A DNA stretch of 64,000 nucleotides from VRUE01 sp963702035 (GTDB taxonomy: Bacteria > Actinomycetota > Thermoleophilia > Solirubrobacterales > 70-9). The DNA lies in the NCBI GenBank assembly GCA_963702035.1, contig OY969700.1, positions 1,364,001 to 1,428,000 on the forward strand. Direction: 5' to 3'. Under the pieces are notes generated by a model that was not told where the DNA came from, did not search any database, and worked only from the letters and a program-made list of their open reading frames with translations. Positions 1-8,517 of the stretch are shown piece by piece. The translations under genes and the position numbers were made by a program. Numbering within the stretch: position 1 is the first letter of the stretch; each line of letters begins with the position of its first letter.

Positions 1-181
1 CAACCAGCGACTGGAGCTCCTGCGGCCCCGCCGGCTGTTCACTCGAATCCTGATTCAGCCCCCGAGGGACCGTCTCCAACGGCTCGATATCACTGCCTCC
101 ACTGCAACCCTGTTCCCCTCCCGGGGGCCGGCCCCATCGCTCCGACCCTCGGGAGTATAGGGAGCAAATCGCCTACGCTTC
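1..181. other. Upstream region of folE2, no gene seen
   Basis: This is the non-coding lead-in to folE2. A short inverted repeat around CCGAGGG (near 61-68) and CCCTCGG (near 142-148) is present. FolE2 genes are often zinc-controlled in other bacteria, but I do not see a clear Zur box here. No convincing coding frame crosses the left edge. Confidence 0.4.
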
Positions 182-1186
182 ATGCTCATGGCAACCCACT
201 CCACCACGCCTCTTGCGGCGACTACTCCCGATGTCCAGTCGGGAACCCCTGACACTCAGGTAAGCCTCTCGCGGGTCGGCGTGACCGGAGTCGAGAAGGT
301 GATCCGGGTCGAGGCGGACGGCACCGAGAACCTCTACCACGCGGATTTCGAGTGCTTCGTCGATCTCAATCCGCGCCAGGCCGGCGTCCACATGTCGCGC
401 TTCGAGGAAATCGTCGGCGAGGCGATCGACGAGGTCGTCCTCGGCGAGGCGTTCCGCGCCGAGGTCCTCGCCGCCCACATAGCCCAGCGGGTTCGCGAGC
501 GCCAGGGCGGCCTGCGTGCCGAGGTCTCGGTCACGGCGCGCTACCCGGAGACGGTCACGACCCCGGTCAGCGGCATCAGCACCCAGGAGATCTACGTCCT
601 ACTCGGCACCGCGGTCGACTCGCTGCGCGGCACGCGAACGCTGACCGGCGTCCAGGCCCAGGGGATGACCGCCTGCCCCTGCGCGCAGGAGATGGTCGGC
701 GGCCTTGCCCGCGAACGGCTCGCCGAGCGCGGCTTCGACGCCGAGCAGATCGAGGCGGCGATCGAGGCGGTGCCGATCGCCACCCACAACCAGCGCGGCA
801 TCGGCACCCTCCACATCGGCTGCCCGGAGGGCGGGCCGGCGTGGATCGACGCGCCCGAGCTGCTGCGAATCGTCGAGCAGTCGATGAGCTCGGAGATATA
901 CGAGTTGATGAAGCGTCCCGACGAGCTCGCGGTCGTCGCCAAGGCGCACTCGCAGCCGCGCTTCGTCGAGGACTGCGTGCGGGAGATGATTCGCCGGGTC
1001 GCCGGCGACTACCCGGACCTGCCGGGCGACGCCTTCGTGATGGCCCGCCAGGAGAACCTCGAGACGATCCACCGCCACAACGTCGTCGCCGAGCGCTACG
1101 GCGAGCTCGACGACCTGCGCGCCGAGCTCGCCGGCGGCGAGCACCAGCGCCGCCACACGACTATGCGCGAGTGGCTGGCGCCCTGA
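182..1186 (+). CDS. folE2: GTP cyclohydrolase FolE2 (type IB)
   Basis: This 334-residue protein matches the FolE2/MptA family, which converts GTP to 7,8-dihydroneopterin triphosphate, the first step of folate synthesis, in the cytosol. Visible family marks are VTGVEKVI (about 34-41), the RQAGVHMSRF stretch (65-74), GISTQEIYV (131-139) and TACPCAQE (163-170), whose Cys residues are typical of the metal site. Length fits the family, though the first 25 residues are a poorly conserved extension. A second in-frame ATG at 188 is equally possible. FolE2 is the metal-flexible alternative to zinc-dependent FolE. The gene stands alone on the plus strand and converges with pgsA. Confidence 0.93.
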   Translation: MLMATHSTTPLAATTPDVQSGTPDTQVSLSRVGVTGVEKVIRVEADGTENLYHADFECFVDLNPRQAGVHMSRFEEIVGEAIDEVVLGEAFRAEVLAAHIAQRVRERQGGLRAEVSVTARYPETVTTPVSGISTQEIYVLLGTAVDSLRGTRTLTGVQAQGMTACPCAQEMVGGLARERLAERGFDAEQIEAAIEAVPIATHNQRGIGTLHIGCPEGGPAWIDAPELLRIVEQSMSSEIYELMKRPDELAVVAKAHSQPRFVEDCVREMIRRVAGDYPDLPGDAFVMARQENLETIHRHNVVAERYGELDDLRAELAGGEHQRRHTTMREWLAP

Positions 1187-1202
1187 CCGGTGACGTTGCC
1201 GG

Positions 1203-1751
1203 TCAGGTCGCTTTAGGCGCCGGCGAGTTGAGGCGCTTGCGTATTCCGAGGAAGTAGTCGGCGCCGCTGATCAACGTCACGGCGACGGCCACGTAGAGCA
1301 GCACGTTGACCCAGGTCGGGGCCGGGTTGGCGGCGATCAGGGCGAATATCGCGGCGATCTGCAGGACCGTCTTCAGCTTGCCCATCCAGCTTGCGGCGAT
1401 CACGACGCCGCGCTCGGCGGCGATCGCCCGCAGCCCGGTGACGGCGATCTCGCGGGCGATGATCACCATCGCGACCCACGCCTGCAGGCGGTCCAGCGAG
1501 ACGAGTGAGACGAGTGCGGCGGTGATCAGGAGCTTGTCGGCGAGCGGGTCCATCAATTTGCCGAAGGTGGTGACCGCGTCGCGCGAGCGGGCGAAATAAC
1601 CATCGAGACCATCCGTAAGCGCGGCCAGGGCGAAGACGGCGGCGGCCAGCTCGTCCCCGTTCGGCGTCTCGCCGAGCAGGGCGACCACCACGACCGGCAC
1701 GGCGAGGATGCGGAGCAGGGTGAGCGCGTTGGGCAGGTTGAGCGGGAACAT
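1203..1751 (-). CDS. pgsA: CDP-diacylglycerol--glycerol-3-phosphate 3-phosphatidyltransferase
   Basis: This 182-residue integral membrane enzyme of the CDP-alcohol phosphatidyltransferase family makes phosphatidylglycerol phosphate from CDP-diacylglycerol. The signature is present as ALTDGLDGYFAR, followed by FGKLMDPLADK, which supplies the metal-binding aspartates (D-G-x2-A-R-x8-G-x3-D-x3-D). Four or more hydrophobic segments follow. I start at the ATG at 1751 (MFPLNLPNALTLLR), because the frame upstream runs into the preceding gene and is not family-like. The MmpL-like gene ends 14 bp upstream, so the two are probably co-transcribed. Confidence 0.92.
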   Translation of the reverse strand: MFPLNLPNALTLLRILAVPVVVVALLGETPNGDELAAAVFALAALTDGLDGYFARSRDAVTTFGKLMDPLADKLLITAALVSLVSLDRLQAWVAMVIIAREIAVTGLRAIAAERGVVIAASWMGKLKTVLQIAAIFALIAANPAPTWVNVLLYVAVAVTLISGADYFLGIRKRLNSPAPKAT

Positions 1752-1764
1752 GAGGCCGACGGGC

Positions 1765-3987
1765 CTAAATGTCGTCCTCAGGGCGACTGGTCGGCCCGTC
1801 GGCGGCCAGGGCGGCGTCGCGCTTGGCGAAGAAGTCCTCGCCCTCGATGCTGATGTGGGGGACAAACCGGTCGAGCCAGCCCGGCATCCACCAGGCCCGG
1901 CGACCGAGCAGAACCATCACGGCGGGAACCAGCAGGCAGCGGACCAGGGTCGAGTCGATCGCGATAGCCACCGCCAGGCCGACCCCGAACTCCTTGACGA
2001 TCGGGTTGCCGTTGAGGACGAAGCTGGTGAAGACGCAGACCATGATCGCCGCCGCCGAGGTGATCACCCGCCCGGTGTTGGCCAGCCCTTCGATCACCGC
2101 CTCCTTCTCGTCTTCGTTCTGGCGGTAGTGCTCGCGCATCTGGGTCAGCAGGAAGACCTCGTAATCCATCGAGAGCCCGAAGAGGATCGCGAACATCAGC
2201 AACGGCACGAAGCTGACTATCGGGATCGGGTGGTCGAGCCCGATCAGCGAGGCGCCCCAGCCGAGCTGGAAGACCGCGGTCACCACCCCGTAGGCAGCGG
2301 CGACCGAGAGCAGGTTCATCGCCGCCGCCTTGATCGGGACCAGCAGCGAGCGGAAGGCGAGCAGCAAGACGATGAAGCTGAGCCCGACGACGATCGCGAT
2401 CATCAGCGGCAGCTTGTCGCCGATCTGGGTGGCGAGATCGATGTAGCCGGCGGTCTGGCCGCCGACGTAGGCGACGGTGCCGGTGCCGCGCAGCGCTTCG
2501 GGGATCGTCGTGTCGCGCAGCCCTTCGACCAGGCTGACGGTCTCGTCGGCCCAGGGCGCCGATCTGGAGATCACCGTGAAGACCGCCACCTTGCCCGTTT
2601 CGTCGAAGCTCGGCTCGGTGACCGCGGCGACGTCGGCCGCGGTGCCGACCTGCTTCTCCAGGACGGGCAGAACCTTCTGGCCTTCTCCCCGCGTCCTGAA
2701 TTCCGCCGTGACGAGCAGCGGCCCGCTGAGGCCGGGGCCGAAGCCCTTGGTCAGCTGGTCGTAGTTCTGGCGGGCGGTGGTCGACTTGGGCAGGGCGCTG
2801 AGGTCGTTCTGGCCGAGCTCGAGCTGGAAGATCGGCAGCGCCAGGACGACGAGGATGACCAGCGCCGCCAGCGCCGAGCGCCAGGGCCGCTGGGCGACGC
2901 CGCGCGCCCATTTGCGCCAGCCGTGCGGCTCGCTGTCGTCGGGGTCGGCGCTCGTCCCGGGCACGCGCATCGAGTTGATGTGCGGGCCGAGCGCGCCCAG
3001 CATCGCCGGCAGCAGGGTCGCCGCGGCGCAGACGGCGACGACGACCGCGATCGCCGCGGTGAAGCCAAGCGTGCTGACCAGGGGGATGCCGGCGAACGAG
3101 AGGGAGCAGAGCGCGATCACGACGGTGAAGCCGGCGAAGACGACGGCGCCGCCGGCGGTCGCGGTGGCGCGGGCGATCGATTCGCGCAGCTCCATCCCTT
3201 CGGCGAGCTGCAGTTTGTGGCGGGTGACGATGAACAGCGCGTAATCGATCCCGACCCCGAGGCCGATCATCGTCGCCAGGGTCGCGGCGACGCTCGGCAC
3301 TTCGATCGCGTTCTCCAGCAGGCGGATGACCGAGAGCGAGATCGCCAGGCCGGCGATCGCCGAGCCGATCGGCATCACCATCGCCGTCGCCGTGCCGAAG
3401 GCGAAGAGCAGGATGACGATCGCGGCGGCGATCCCGATCGCGTCGCTGATCCCGGTGTCGGGCTTGGAGAGCTGCTGGCCGACGTAGGCGCCGACGGACG
3501 TATCGAGACCCGCCCTCTCGGCCGGCTCGGCCGCGTTCAGCACCGCCTTGGCCTGCTCTTCGGTCAGTTCGCCGGGGCCGACACCGAGGATCACAGGCGT
3601 ATAGGCGACCGTCTTGTCTTTGCTGAGCAGGCCGGCTTCGACACCTTCCTTGCTCAACGGGCTGATCGCGGAGTTGACCTCGTGCATCGCGTTCAGGCGC
3701 TTGACCGATTCTTCGATCGCCTTCGCGTACTTCGGTTCGGTCAGCGGGCCGGCCTTCGATTCGAAGGCCAGCGGGTTGCTGCCGTAGGCCTGTTCGGGCA
3801 GGTTGTCTTCGAGCAGTTCGGTCGCGCTGGTCGAACCGGTGCCGGGCAGGGTCAGGTTGTCGTTGGTCTTGTCGCCGGAGGCCTGGCCGGCGATCACGAG
3901 CACGACCGCGACGATCACCCAGATGGCGATCGTCGGCCAGTGATGGCGCGAGCAGAAGCGGCCGATCGCGTAAAGAGGGGCGGTCAC
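1765..3987 (-). CDS. MmpL/RND-superfamily membrane transporter
   Basis: This 740-residue protein has the MmpL layout: an N-terminal transmembrane helix (IAIWVIVAVVLVIAG), a large extracytoplasmic domain, about five helices, a second long loop and a second bundle of helices. The GIDYALFIVTRH and GLSMDYEVFLLTQMREHY motifs of the two MMPL halves are clear. Members export lipids or small molecules using the proton gradient; the substrate here is unknown. The start is the GTG at 3987 (VTAPLYAIGRFC), preceded by GGATGA and lying 7 bp after the lipoprotein gene stop. Upstream codons read the lipoprotein gene in another frame. The tight spacing suggests an operon with the lipoprotein and pgsA. Confidence 0.9.
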   Translation of the reverse strand: MTAPLYAIGRFCSRHHWPTIAIWVIVAVVLVIAGQASGDKTNDNLTLPGTGSTSATELLEDNLPEQAYGSNPLAFESKAGPLTEPKYAKAIEESVKRLNAMHEVNSAISPLSKEGVEAGLLSKDKTVAYTPVILGVGPGELTEEQAKAVLNAAEPAERAGLDTSVGAYVGQQLSKPDTGISDAIGIAAAIVILLFAFGTATAMVMPIGSAIAGLAISLSVIRLLENAIEVPSVAATLATMIGLGVGIDYALFIVTRHKLQLAEGMELRESIARATATAGGAVVFAGFTVVIALCSLSFAGIPLVSTLGFTAAIAVVVAVCAAATLLPAMLGALGPHINSMRVPGTSADPDDSEPHGWRKWARGVAQRPWRSALAALVILVVLALPIFQLELGQNDLSALPKSTTARQNYDQLTKGFGPGLSGPLLVTAEFRTRGEGQKVLPVLEKQVGTAADVAAVTEPSFDETGKVAVFTVISRSAPWADETVSLVEGLRDTTIPEALRGTGTVAYVGGQTAGYIDLATQIGDKLPLMIAIVVGLSFIVLLLAFRSLLVPIKAAAMNLLSVAAAYGVVTAVFQLGWGASLIGLDHPIPIVSFVPLLMFAILFGLSMDYEVFLLTQMREHYRQNEDEKEAVIEGLANTGRVITSAAAIMVCVFTSFVLNGNPIVKEFGVGLAVAIAIDSTLVRCLLVPAVMVLLGRRAWWMPGWLDRFVPHISIEGEDFFAKRDAALAADGPTSRPEDDI

Positions 3988-3994
3988 GCGGAGA

Positions 3995-4528
3995 TCATCC
4001 CCCACCGTCCGGCAGCACTGCAACGTGCCCACCGTGCCCGGCGGCAAGCCAGGCGTCGAGCGTACGTGGCGCCGGCGTGTAGAGGTGGGCGGCCCGGTCC
4101 ACGTAGAAGTCGCGGGCGGCGCTTTCGAGTTCGTAGGCGAGGGCGAGGAAGGCTGCCTGGTCCTTGACCTGGGTGAGGTCGAGTTCTTCCGCCGCGGCTT
4201 CGGCGTCACCGCCCAGGCCGCGGATCGCCTTGGTCAGCGCGTCGACGTATTCCTGCTCCTGGGCGCGCAGCCGCCGCCCGAGCGCACGCTCGCGGCCGCG
4301 CAGCAGGCCGTTGCCGCGGGTGTAGGCGTCGAGCGCCGTCAACTCACGCGCGAGGCCTTCGTTCAGGATGGCGGCGTCGCTGCCCTTTTCGGGGTTGGTC
4401 TCGGCGCCGTGGCCGCTATCGCCGCAACCGGCGGCGACCAGCGCCGCCAGGGCGAAAGCCAAAAGGCAGGCGACGCGACCGAAGCCGCGCCGCCTGCCAT
4501 AGCCACCTGCTGACGAATCGGTGCCCAC
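3995..4528 (-). CDS. Ferritin-like lipoprotein of unknown role
   Basis: This 177-residue protein has a lipoprotein signal peptide: a basic Gly/Arg N-region, a hydrophobic core ACLLAFALAALVAAGC and a lipobox Cys at about residue 35. The mature part is helical, with the E-x-D-A-Y pattern (ELTALDAY), an EQEYVDAL helix, YELESAARDFYVD and a final GHGGHVAVL helix. This arrangement resembles Ferritin_2/DUF4439 four-helix proteins found at actinobacterial cell surfaces. Function is inferred from fold only. It precedes the MmpL-like gene by 7 bp, so it may be its accessory lipoprotein. Confidence 0.7.
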   Translation of the reverse strand: MGTDSSAGGYGRRRGFGRVACLLAFALAALVAAGCGDSGHGAETNPEKGSDAAILNEGLARELTALDAYTRGNGLLRGRERALGRRLRAQEQEYVDALTKAIRGLGGDAEAAAEELDLTQVKDQAAFLALAYELESAARDFYVDRAAHLYTPAPRTLDAWLAAGHGGHVAVLPDGGG

Positions 4529-4580
4529 GGGCCGACAAGCCTATGGGCTGTGGATTGCCGGGTGCGCCAGGTGGGCCCTC

Positions 4581-5285
4581 TTACCTGCGGGCTTTGGCTT
4601 TCGACTTGCCTTTGGCTTTCGCTTTGCCCGAGGCCTTGGCTTTCCGCTTCGGCAGCTTCTTCGCCGCCGTGTCGGGAACCTCGTACGCGAGCATCGCGAT
4701 CGAGGAGGAGATCCCCGGCTCTTTCGATTTGGCCAGGCGTTTAGCCGCTTCCGTGTTTAGCTTCATCGCCTGCTTGAGGGTGTCTCGGAGCAGCGTCTGC
4801 AGGGACTTCCACGCCTGCTCGTCGAGCATCAGGGGCGTCCAACTCAGGTGCCGGTCCTCGCGGTCGTCGAAGGTCTCGCCCTCCATCGAGGCGACAACAT
4901 CGTCGACGACGGCCTGGAACAGGTCCGCGCTCATCCCGACCCGGACCGAATCGGGGAGCTCATGCCAGTCCCGGTCGGTCAGGAAAGCACGCGAGGTGGC
5001 GCGATAGTAGTGCTCAACCGCGCCGCGCCGGGGCTCCGTTTTGACCAGGGTGATGACTTTGTAGTCCTTGAGGACTTTGACGTGGTAGCTGACCTGGCTC
5101 AGCCCTTCGCCAAGCTCCTTCGCCAGTTCGTTCGGGCTGGCCATCCGTTCGTTGAGGATCGCGAGGATCTCTGCGCGAAGTTCGTGCGCGAGAGATTTGA
5201 CCAGATCCTGGTTCACGCCTCTTTTGTTTTTAGCTCTTCCTTTACCTCTTTTACTGCCTTTGGTGCTTTTCGTCTTTGCGGGCAT
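4581..5285 (-). CDS. ArsR-like winged-helix regulator with Lys-rich termini
   Basis: This 234-residue protein has a basic N-terminus (about 25 residues rich in K, R and G). A winged helix follows at about 30-100: SLAHELRAEILAIL, SPNELAKEL and SQVSYHVKVLKDYKVI. A C-terminal domain of about 110 residues comes next, then a tail of repeated K-A-K units. The start is the ATG at 5285, preceded by GGAGGAG. The C-terminal domain is shared with the regulator at 6340-6966, so the two are paralogues. The Lys/Ala tail resembles histone H1-like or nucleoid-protein tails and probably adds non-specific DNA binding. The target is unknown, and I see no metal-binding Cys pair as in metal-sensing ArsR proteins. 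Confidence 0.82.
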   Translation of the reverse strand: MPAKTKSTKGSKRGKGRAKNKRGVNQDLVKSLAHELRAEILAILNERMASPNELAKELGEGLSQVSYHVKVLKDYKVITLVKTEPRRGAVEHYYRATSRAFLTDRDWHELPDSVRVGMSADLFQAVVDDVVASMEGETFDDREDRHLSWTPLMLDEQAWKSLQTLLRDTLKQAMKLNTEAAKRLAKSKEPGISSSIAMLAYEVPDTAAKKLPKRKAKASGKAKAKGKSKAKARR

Positions 5286-5486
5286 AGGGACTCCTCCGAA
5301 TCGTTGCTGGGGGCTTAACCACTCCATCGTATTGATCACAAAGGCTGTTTTCCAGCCCAAATGAAGACTATTTGCTTCCTCTTCGCGAAATAGTGGAACT
5401 TTCTCCAGTAATCAGCCGGTCCGCCGATTGCGCTCACAGCGCAGGGAGAGTTCAGAGGAAGCCCGTCCAAGGAGGGGGTGAAGTAA

Positions 5487-5546
5487 ATGAAGATCTCCGC
5501 ATCAGAGGCAGTCGTACCGATGCTTTCGCTTCACAAGTTCGGCTAA
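5487..5546 (+). CDS. Possible 19-residue peptide with very strong ribosome-binding site
   Basis: An ATG at 5487 follows AAGGAGGGGGTGAAGTAA, one of the strongest Shine-Dalgarno sequences in the window, and opens a 19-codon frame beginning MKISASEAVV and ending HKFG. A second, 6-codon frame starts at the ATG overlapping its stop (TAAATG). It lies in the 337-bp AT-richer space between the divergent regulator and the uracil-DNA glycosylase gene. It could be a leader peptide or a small functional peptide. No family is recognised. Confidence 0.3.
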   Translation: MKISASEAVVPMLSLHKFG

Positions 5547-5622
5547 ATGCTCAGGCAGAGCAACTAGCTTTGCGGGGCCTGCCCAGATTCACGGGTGGGC
5601 CCCGCGTGATTCAGTTCAGTCG

Positions 5623-6333
5623 ATGGCCGCCAAGCCGAAGAACCCGCCGCCGCGGGTGGACTCGATCGCGCGGCTCGCCGCGGAGATCCACAACTGTCGC
5701 CGTTGCCCACGCCTGGTCGAGTGGCGTGAGGCCAGCGCGGCAGCCCCGCCGCGCCGCTTTCGGGGCGAGGAGTACTGGGCACGGCCAGTTGCCGGCTTCG
5801 GCGACCCGGGCGCCAGGCTTGCTCTCGTCGGTCTCGCTCCCGCCGCGCACGGCGCCAACCGCACCGGCCGCATGTTCACCGGTGACCGCTCCGGCGACTG
5901 GCTCTACGCCGCGCTGCACCGCGCCGGCTACGCGAACCGGCCCACGTCAACCGGGCGCGAGGACGGCCTGCGATTGCTGGACGCCTACGTCACGGCGGTC
6001 GTTCGCTGCGCGCCCCCCGCCAACCGGCCCGCACCCTCCGAGCGCGACAGCTGCCTTCCCTACCTGGCGCGTGAGCTCGAGCTACTCGGCAATTGCCGGA
6101 CGATCGTCGCCTTGGGCGGCTTCGCCTGGGACGGAGTGCTGCGGGCCCTGAAGGACCTTGGCCATCCGGCACCCCCGCCCAAGCCCCGATTCGGGCACGG
6201 TGCCGAAGCTGACATCGGTGGCTGGAAACTCGTCGGCTGTTACCACCCCAGCCAGCAGAACACGTTCACCGGCCGCCTCACCGAGTCGATGCTGGATGAG
6301 ATTCTCGCCCGGGCCCGCGAGTTGAGCGGCTGA
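5623..6333 (+). CDS. udgB: Family 5 (UDGb-type) uracil-DNA glycosylase
   Basis: This 236-residue DNA-repair enzyme removes uracil and related deaminated bases from DNA. The four Cys expected for the [4Fe-4S] cluster are visible: C25 and C28 (NCRRCPRL), C129 (VVRCAPP) and C144 (RDSCLPYL). Motif A reads GLAPAAHGANRTGR (70-83). It lacks the catalytic Asp of family 1 and has the Ala/His-rich motif of family 5. Motif B is HPSQQNTFTG (from H208), with the HPSxxN form usual in this family. It stands alone between two related ArsR-like genes and converges with the second, 6 bp apart. Confidence 0.9.
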   Translation: MAAKPKNPPPRVDSIARLAAEIHNCRRCPRLVEWREASAAAPPRRFRGEEYWARPVAGFGDPGARLALVGLAPAAHGANRTGRMFTGDRSGDWLYAALHRAGYANRPTSTGREDGLRLLDAYVTAVVRCAPPANRPAPSERDSCLPYLARELELLGNCRTIVALGGFAWDGVLRALKDLGHPAPPPKPRFGHGAEADIGGWKLVGCYHPSQQNTFTGRLTESMLDEILARARELSG

Positions 6334-6339
6334 GGCCCG

Positions 6340-6966
6340 CTACAGCGCGTCGGTTCCGCCGGACTCACGCCGGGAGATGCTCGCGATCGTCTCGAAGGAA
6401 GCCAGCACGACCGACACCGGAATTCCCGGCTCCGCAGACCCCTCGCAACGCTCCGCGGACCGTTCCTGGATTGCTTGAATCCTGTCGAGGGTAGCCTTCA
6501 TGACCTTCATCAATTCCTTCCAACCCCGCTCGTCCACCGATAGCCAGGTTCGGCTCAGGTGCCGGCTGCGAGCATCGAAGGAGCCGGCCTTGAGCGCCCC
6601 GACCAGTTCTTGGATGACCTGCCTGAGCATGTCGGCGCTGAAGGTCGACCGGATCGGCGCTGGGATCTTCATCCAGTCGAAGTCGTCGAAATGGAGAGCC
6701 GGCACACAGGGCTCGTAGAAATGCTCATCGAAGCCACGACGTTGCACCGTCCGCACCAACCGAATCAGGTTTCGCCGCTTGAGTTCCCGGAAGTGGTAGC
6801 TGACTTCGGAAACTTCGAGATCGAGTTCGTCGGCAATCTCCGTCGGGCTGGCGATACCCCTTTCGCAGACTGTCACCCATACGTGACCGCGCAGTGGATG
6901 CGTAAAGGCTTTGGCCACTGTGGGATCGATGACCTGTTTGAGCTTTTTCCCTTGCAAGCCGGCCAT
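6340..6966 (-). CDS. ArsR-like winged-helix regulator, paralogue of the 4.6-5.3 kb gene
   Basis: This 208-residue protein has a winged helix at its N-terminus: AFTHPLRGHVWVTV, SPTEIADEL and SEVSYHFRELKRRNLI. It also has the same C-terminal domain as the regulator at 4581-5285, including D-x-R-x-RHLS followed by W and L-D-E-x-x-W-K patterns. The start is the ATG at 6966, supported by GGGAGGG upstream; earlier in-frame codons have no family character. It lacks the Lys/Ala tail of its paralogue. The target is unknown. The regulators read in the same direction and enclose the glycosylase gene. Confidence 0.82.
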   Translation of the reverse strand: MAGLQGKKLKQVIDPTVAKAFTHPLRGHVWVTVCERGIASPTEIADELDLEVSEVSYHFRELKRRNLIRLVRTVQRRGFDEHFYEPCVPALHFDDFDWMKIPAPIRSTFSADMLRQVIQELVGALKAGSFDARSRHLSRTWLSVDERGWKELMKVMKATLDRIQAIQERSAERCEGSAEPGIPVSVVLASFETIASISRRESGGTDAL

Positions 6967-7168
6967 TGCGACCCTCCCGTTCTGTTGCTGTGTGGATTCC
7001 CAGCGGTAGCGGTGCCACCCTAATACCGGATGCGGACTCCAATCGATCCTTAAGTCCCGCGCGCAAGCTTCGTCAGCGAGCGGACCGGCACCACCGGGTT
7101 TTTGCTGAAACTCATTAAAGCAATCGCGCGGTCCCAAGCGGGACTTCGACTGGAGGGCAGGCAGACAG

Positions 7169-8281
7169 ATGACAAGACCGAGGATCAAGCGCACGACCGA
7201 TCAGATCGAAACGCCGAACGGCGATCTCTACCTACTGCGGCCCAGCGCCGGAGCCGACATCCAGATCGAGAACCCCGACGCGGAGGGGCGAGCGCTGCTC
7301 GCCGCGCTCGACGGGAGCCTCGACCGCGACGAGCTGGAGGACCGCTTCGGCGAGGAAGCCGTCAGCGACCTGCTCGCGCAACTCGAGGAGCTGGGCCTGG
7401 TCGAGGACGCCGCGGACGACGACCTGATCCCGGCGGCGGTCGGCCGCCGCTATGACCGCCAGCTCCGCTACTTCAGCGACATAACCACCGGGCCGCCGCC
7501 GTCGCAATGCCAGGCGCGGCTCGAAAGCGCTCGAGTCGTCGTCCTCGGAGTGGGTGGCCTCGGCGGCGGATCCGCCCTCTCGCTCGCCTGCTGCGGGGTC
7601 GGTGAGATGCTGCTGATCGACGGCGACCTGGTCGAGGAGACGAACCTGAACCGCCAGATCCTCTACAGCGAGGACGACATCGGCCGGCCGAAGGTCGAGG
7701 CGGCCGCCGACCGCCTGGGTGCCTTCAACTCGCGGGTTCGCCTCGAGACGATCGCCGCGCGGATGGACAGCAAAGATGCGATCGCGGAGGTCATCGAGGG
7801 CTTCGACCTGGTCGTCGACGCCGCCGACTGGCCCGCCCACGACATCGAGGAATGGGTCAACGAGGCCTGCTTCGCGGCGGAGATTCCCTACATAACCATG
7901 AGCCACTTCCCGCCTGTGGCCCGTGTCGGGCCGATGTTCGTGCCCGGCGTGACCGGCTGCTTCGCCTGCCAGGTCGCCGCTTACCGCCGTAACTACCCGA
8001 TGTTCGACGTGGCGATCGAGCAGCGCCGCGCCAAACGGTCGCCGGTGGCGACGCTGGGGCCAGCCTGCAACCTGATCGGCGGCCAGGTGGGGCTTGACAT
8101 CGTGCACCACCTGACCGGACTGGCCGAGCCCTCGACCCAGGGCGTCAGTCACATCTACGACCTGCGCACGATGGAGGTCGAACGCGAGCCGGTCGTGCCG
8201 GAGCCCGACTGTCCGGTCTGCGGCCATCTGCCGACCGCGGTACCCCGCGGCGAGGGCGAGACGAAGGCGGGCAGGAAGTAG
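7169..8281 (+). CDS. ThiF/E1-like adenylating enzyme with PqqD-like N-terminal domain
   Basis: This 370-residue protein has two parts. Residues about 15-85 form a small PqqD/RRE-like winged-helix region (GRALLAALDGSLDRDELEDRF). Residues about 95-350 are an E1-like adenylating domain with the nucleotide loop GVGGLGGG (127-134), DGDLVEETNLNRQ (151-163) and paired zinc Cys C264/C267 (CFAC) and C347/C350 (CPVC). Such fusions adenylate the C-terminus of a peptide or sulfur-carrier protein and are common in RiPP pathways. The start is an ATG 8 bases after GGAGGGC. No precursor peptide, YcaO, radical SAM or protease gene is adjacent, so the substrate is unknown. Confidence 0.85.
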   Translation: MTRPRIKRTTDQIETPNGDLYLLRPSAGADIQIENPDAEGRALLAALDGSLDRDELEDRFGEEAVSDLLAQLEELGLVEDAADDDLIPAAVGRRYDRQLRYFSDITTGPPPSQCQARLESARVVVLGVGGLGGGSALSLACCGVGEMLLIDGDLVEETNLNRQILYSEDDIGRPKVEAAADRLGAFNSRVRLETIAARMDSKDAIAEVIEGFDLVVDAADWPAHDIEEWVNEACFAAEIPYITMSHFPPVARVGPMFVPGVTGCFACQVAAYRRNYPMFDVAIEQRRAKRSPVATLGPACNLIGGQVGLDIVHHLTGLAEPSTQGVSHIYDLRTMEVEREPVVPEPDCPVCGHLPTAVPRGEGETKAGRK

Positions 8282-8338
8282 ACCGCGCCCGCAACACGGC
8301 CCCACAAATCGAGACTCCGCGCGACGGAACCGCGATAC

Positions 8339-8505
8339 CTAGTGGTGTGACCGACAACGTTGCCGGGAATCTGGCGAGACTCGGTGGTCGATGGGCAAGG
8401 ACGCAGGAAGCCCGAATAGCAGCGCTATTTGGGCGACCGAGGACACAGCACAGCGGCCATCCGAGGCCGCCAGAAACCGGTGAACGTTGCCGGTTACACC
8501 ACTAG
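8339..8505. repeat. Palindromic element, family B copy 1
   Basis: Imperfect 38-bp arms begin CTAGTGGTGTGACCGACAAC at 8339 and end at CACCACTAG on 8505, enclosing a central hairpin CCCGAATAGC-AGC-GCTATTTGGG (8411-8433). The same plan (long outer arms, central TAGC-RG-GCTA hairpin) recurs at 26971-27141 and, less similarly, at 51949-52056. It sits between the ThiF-like gene and tRNA-Thr. Both B copies end in CTAG(T), which may mark the insertion target. Confidence 0.75.
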
Positions 8506-8517
8506 AATGACCCGAGC

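Noticed and set aside
1708..4167. An 819-codon open frame on the plus strand across the MmpL-like gene
   Set aside because: It is the antisense shadow of a GC-rich gene; composition is dominated by R, D and Q with no hydrophobic segments or family motif.
7102..7455. A frame starting MLKLIKAIARSQ before the ThiF-like gene, which could look like a leader peptide
   Set aside because: It continues out of frame through the ThiF-like gene as an Arg-rich shadow, and the ThiF-like ATG has its own ribosome-binding site.
8339..8505. CRISPR array or riboswitch
   Set aside because: There are no regularly spaced direct repeats here or elsewhere in the window; the structure is a single palindromic element.
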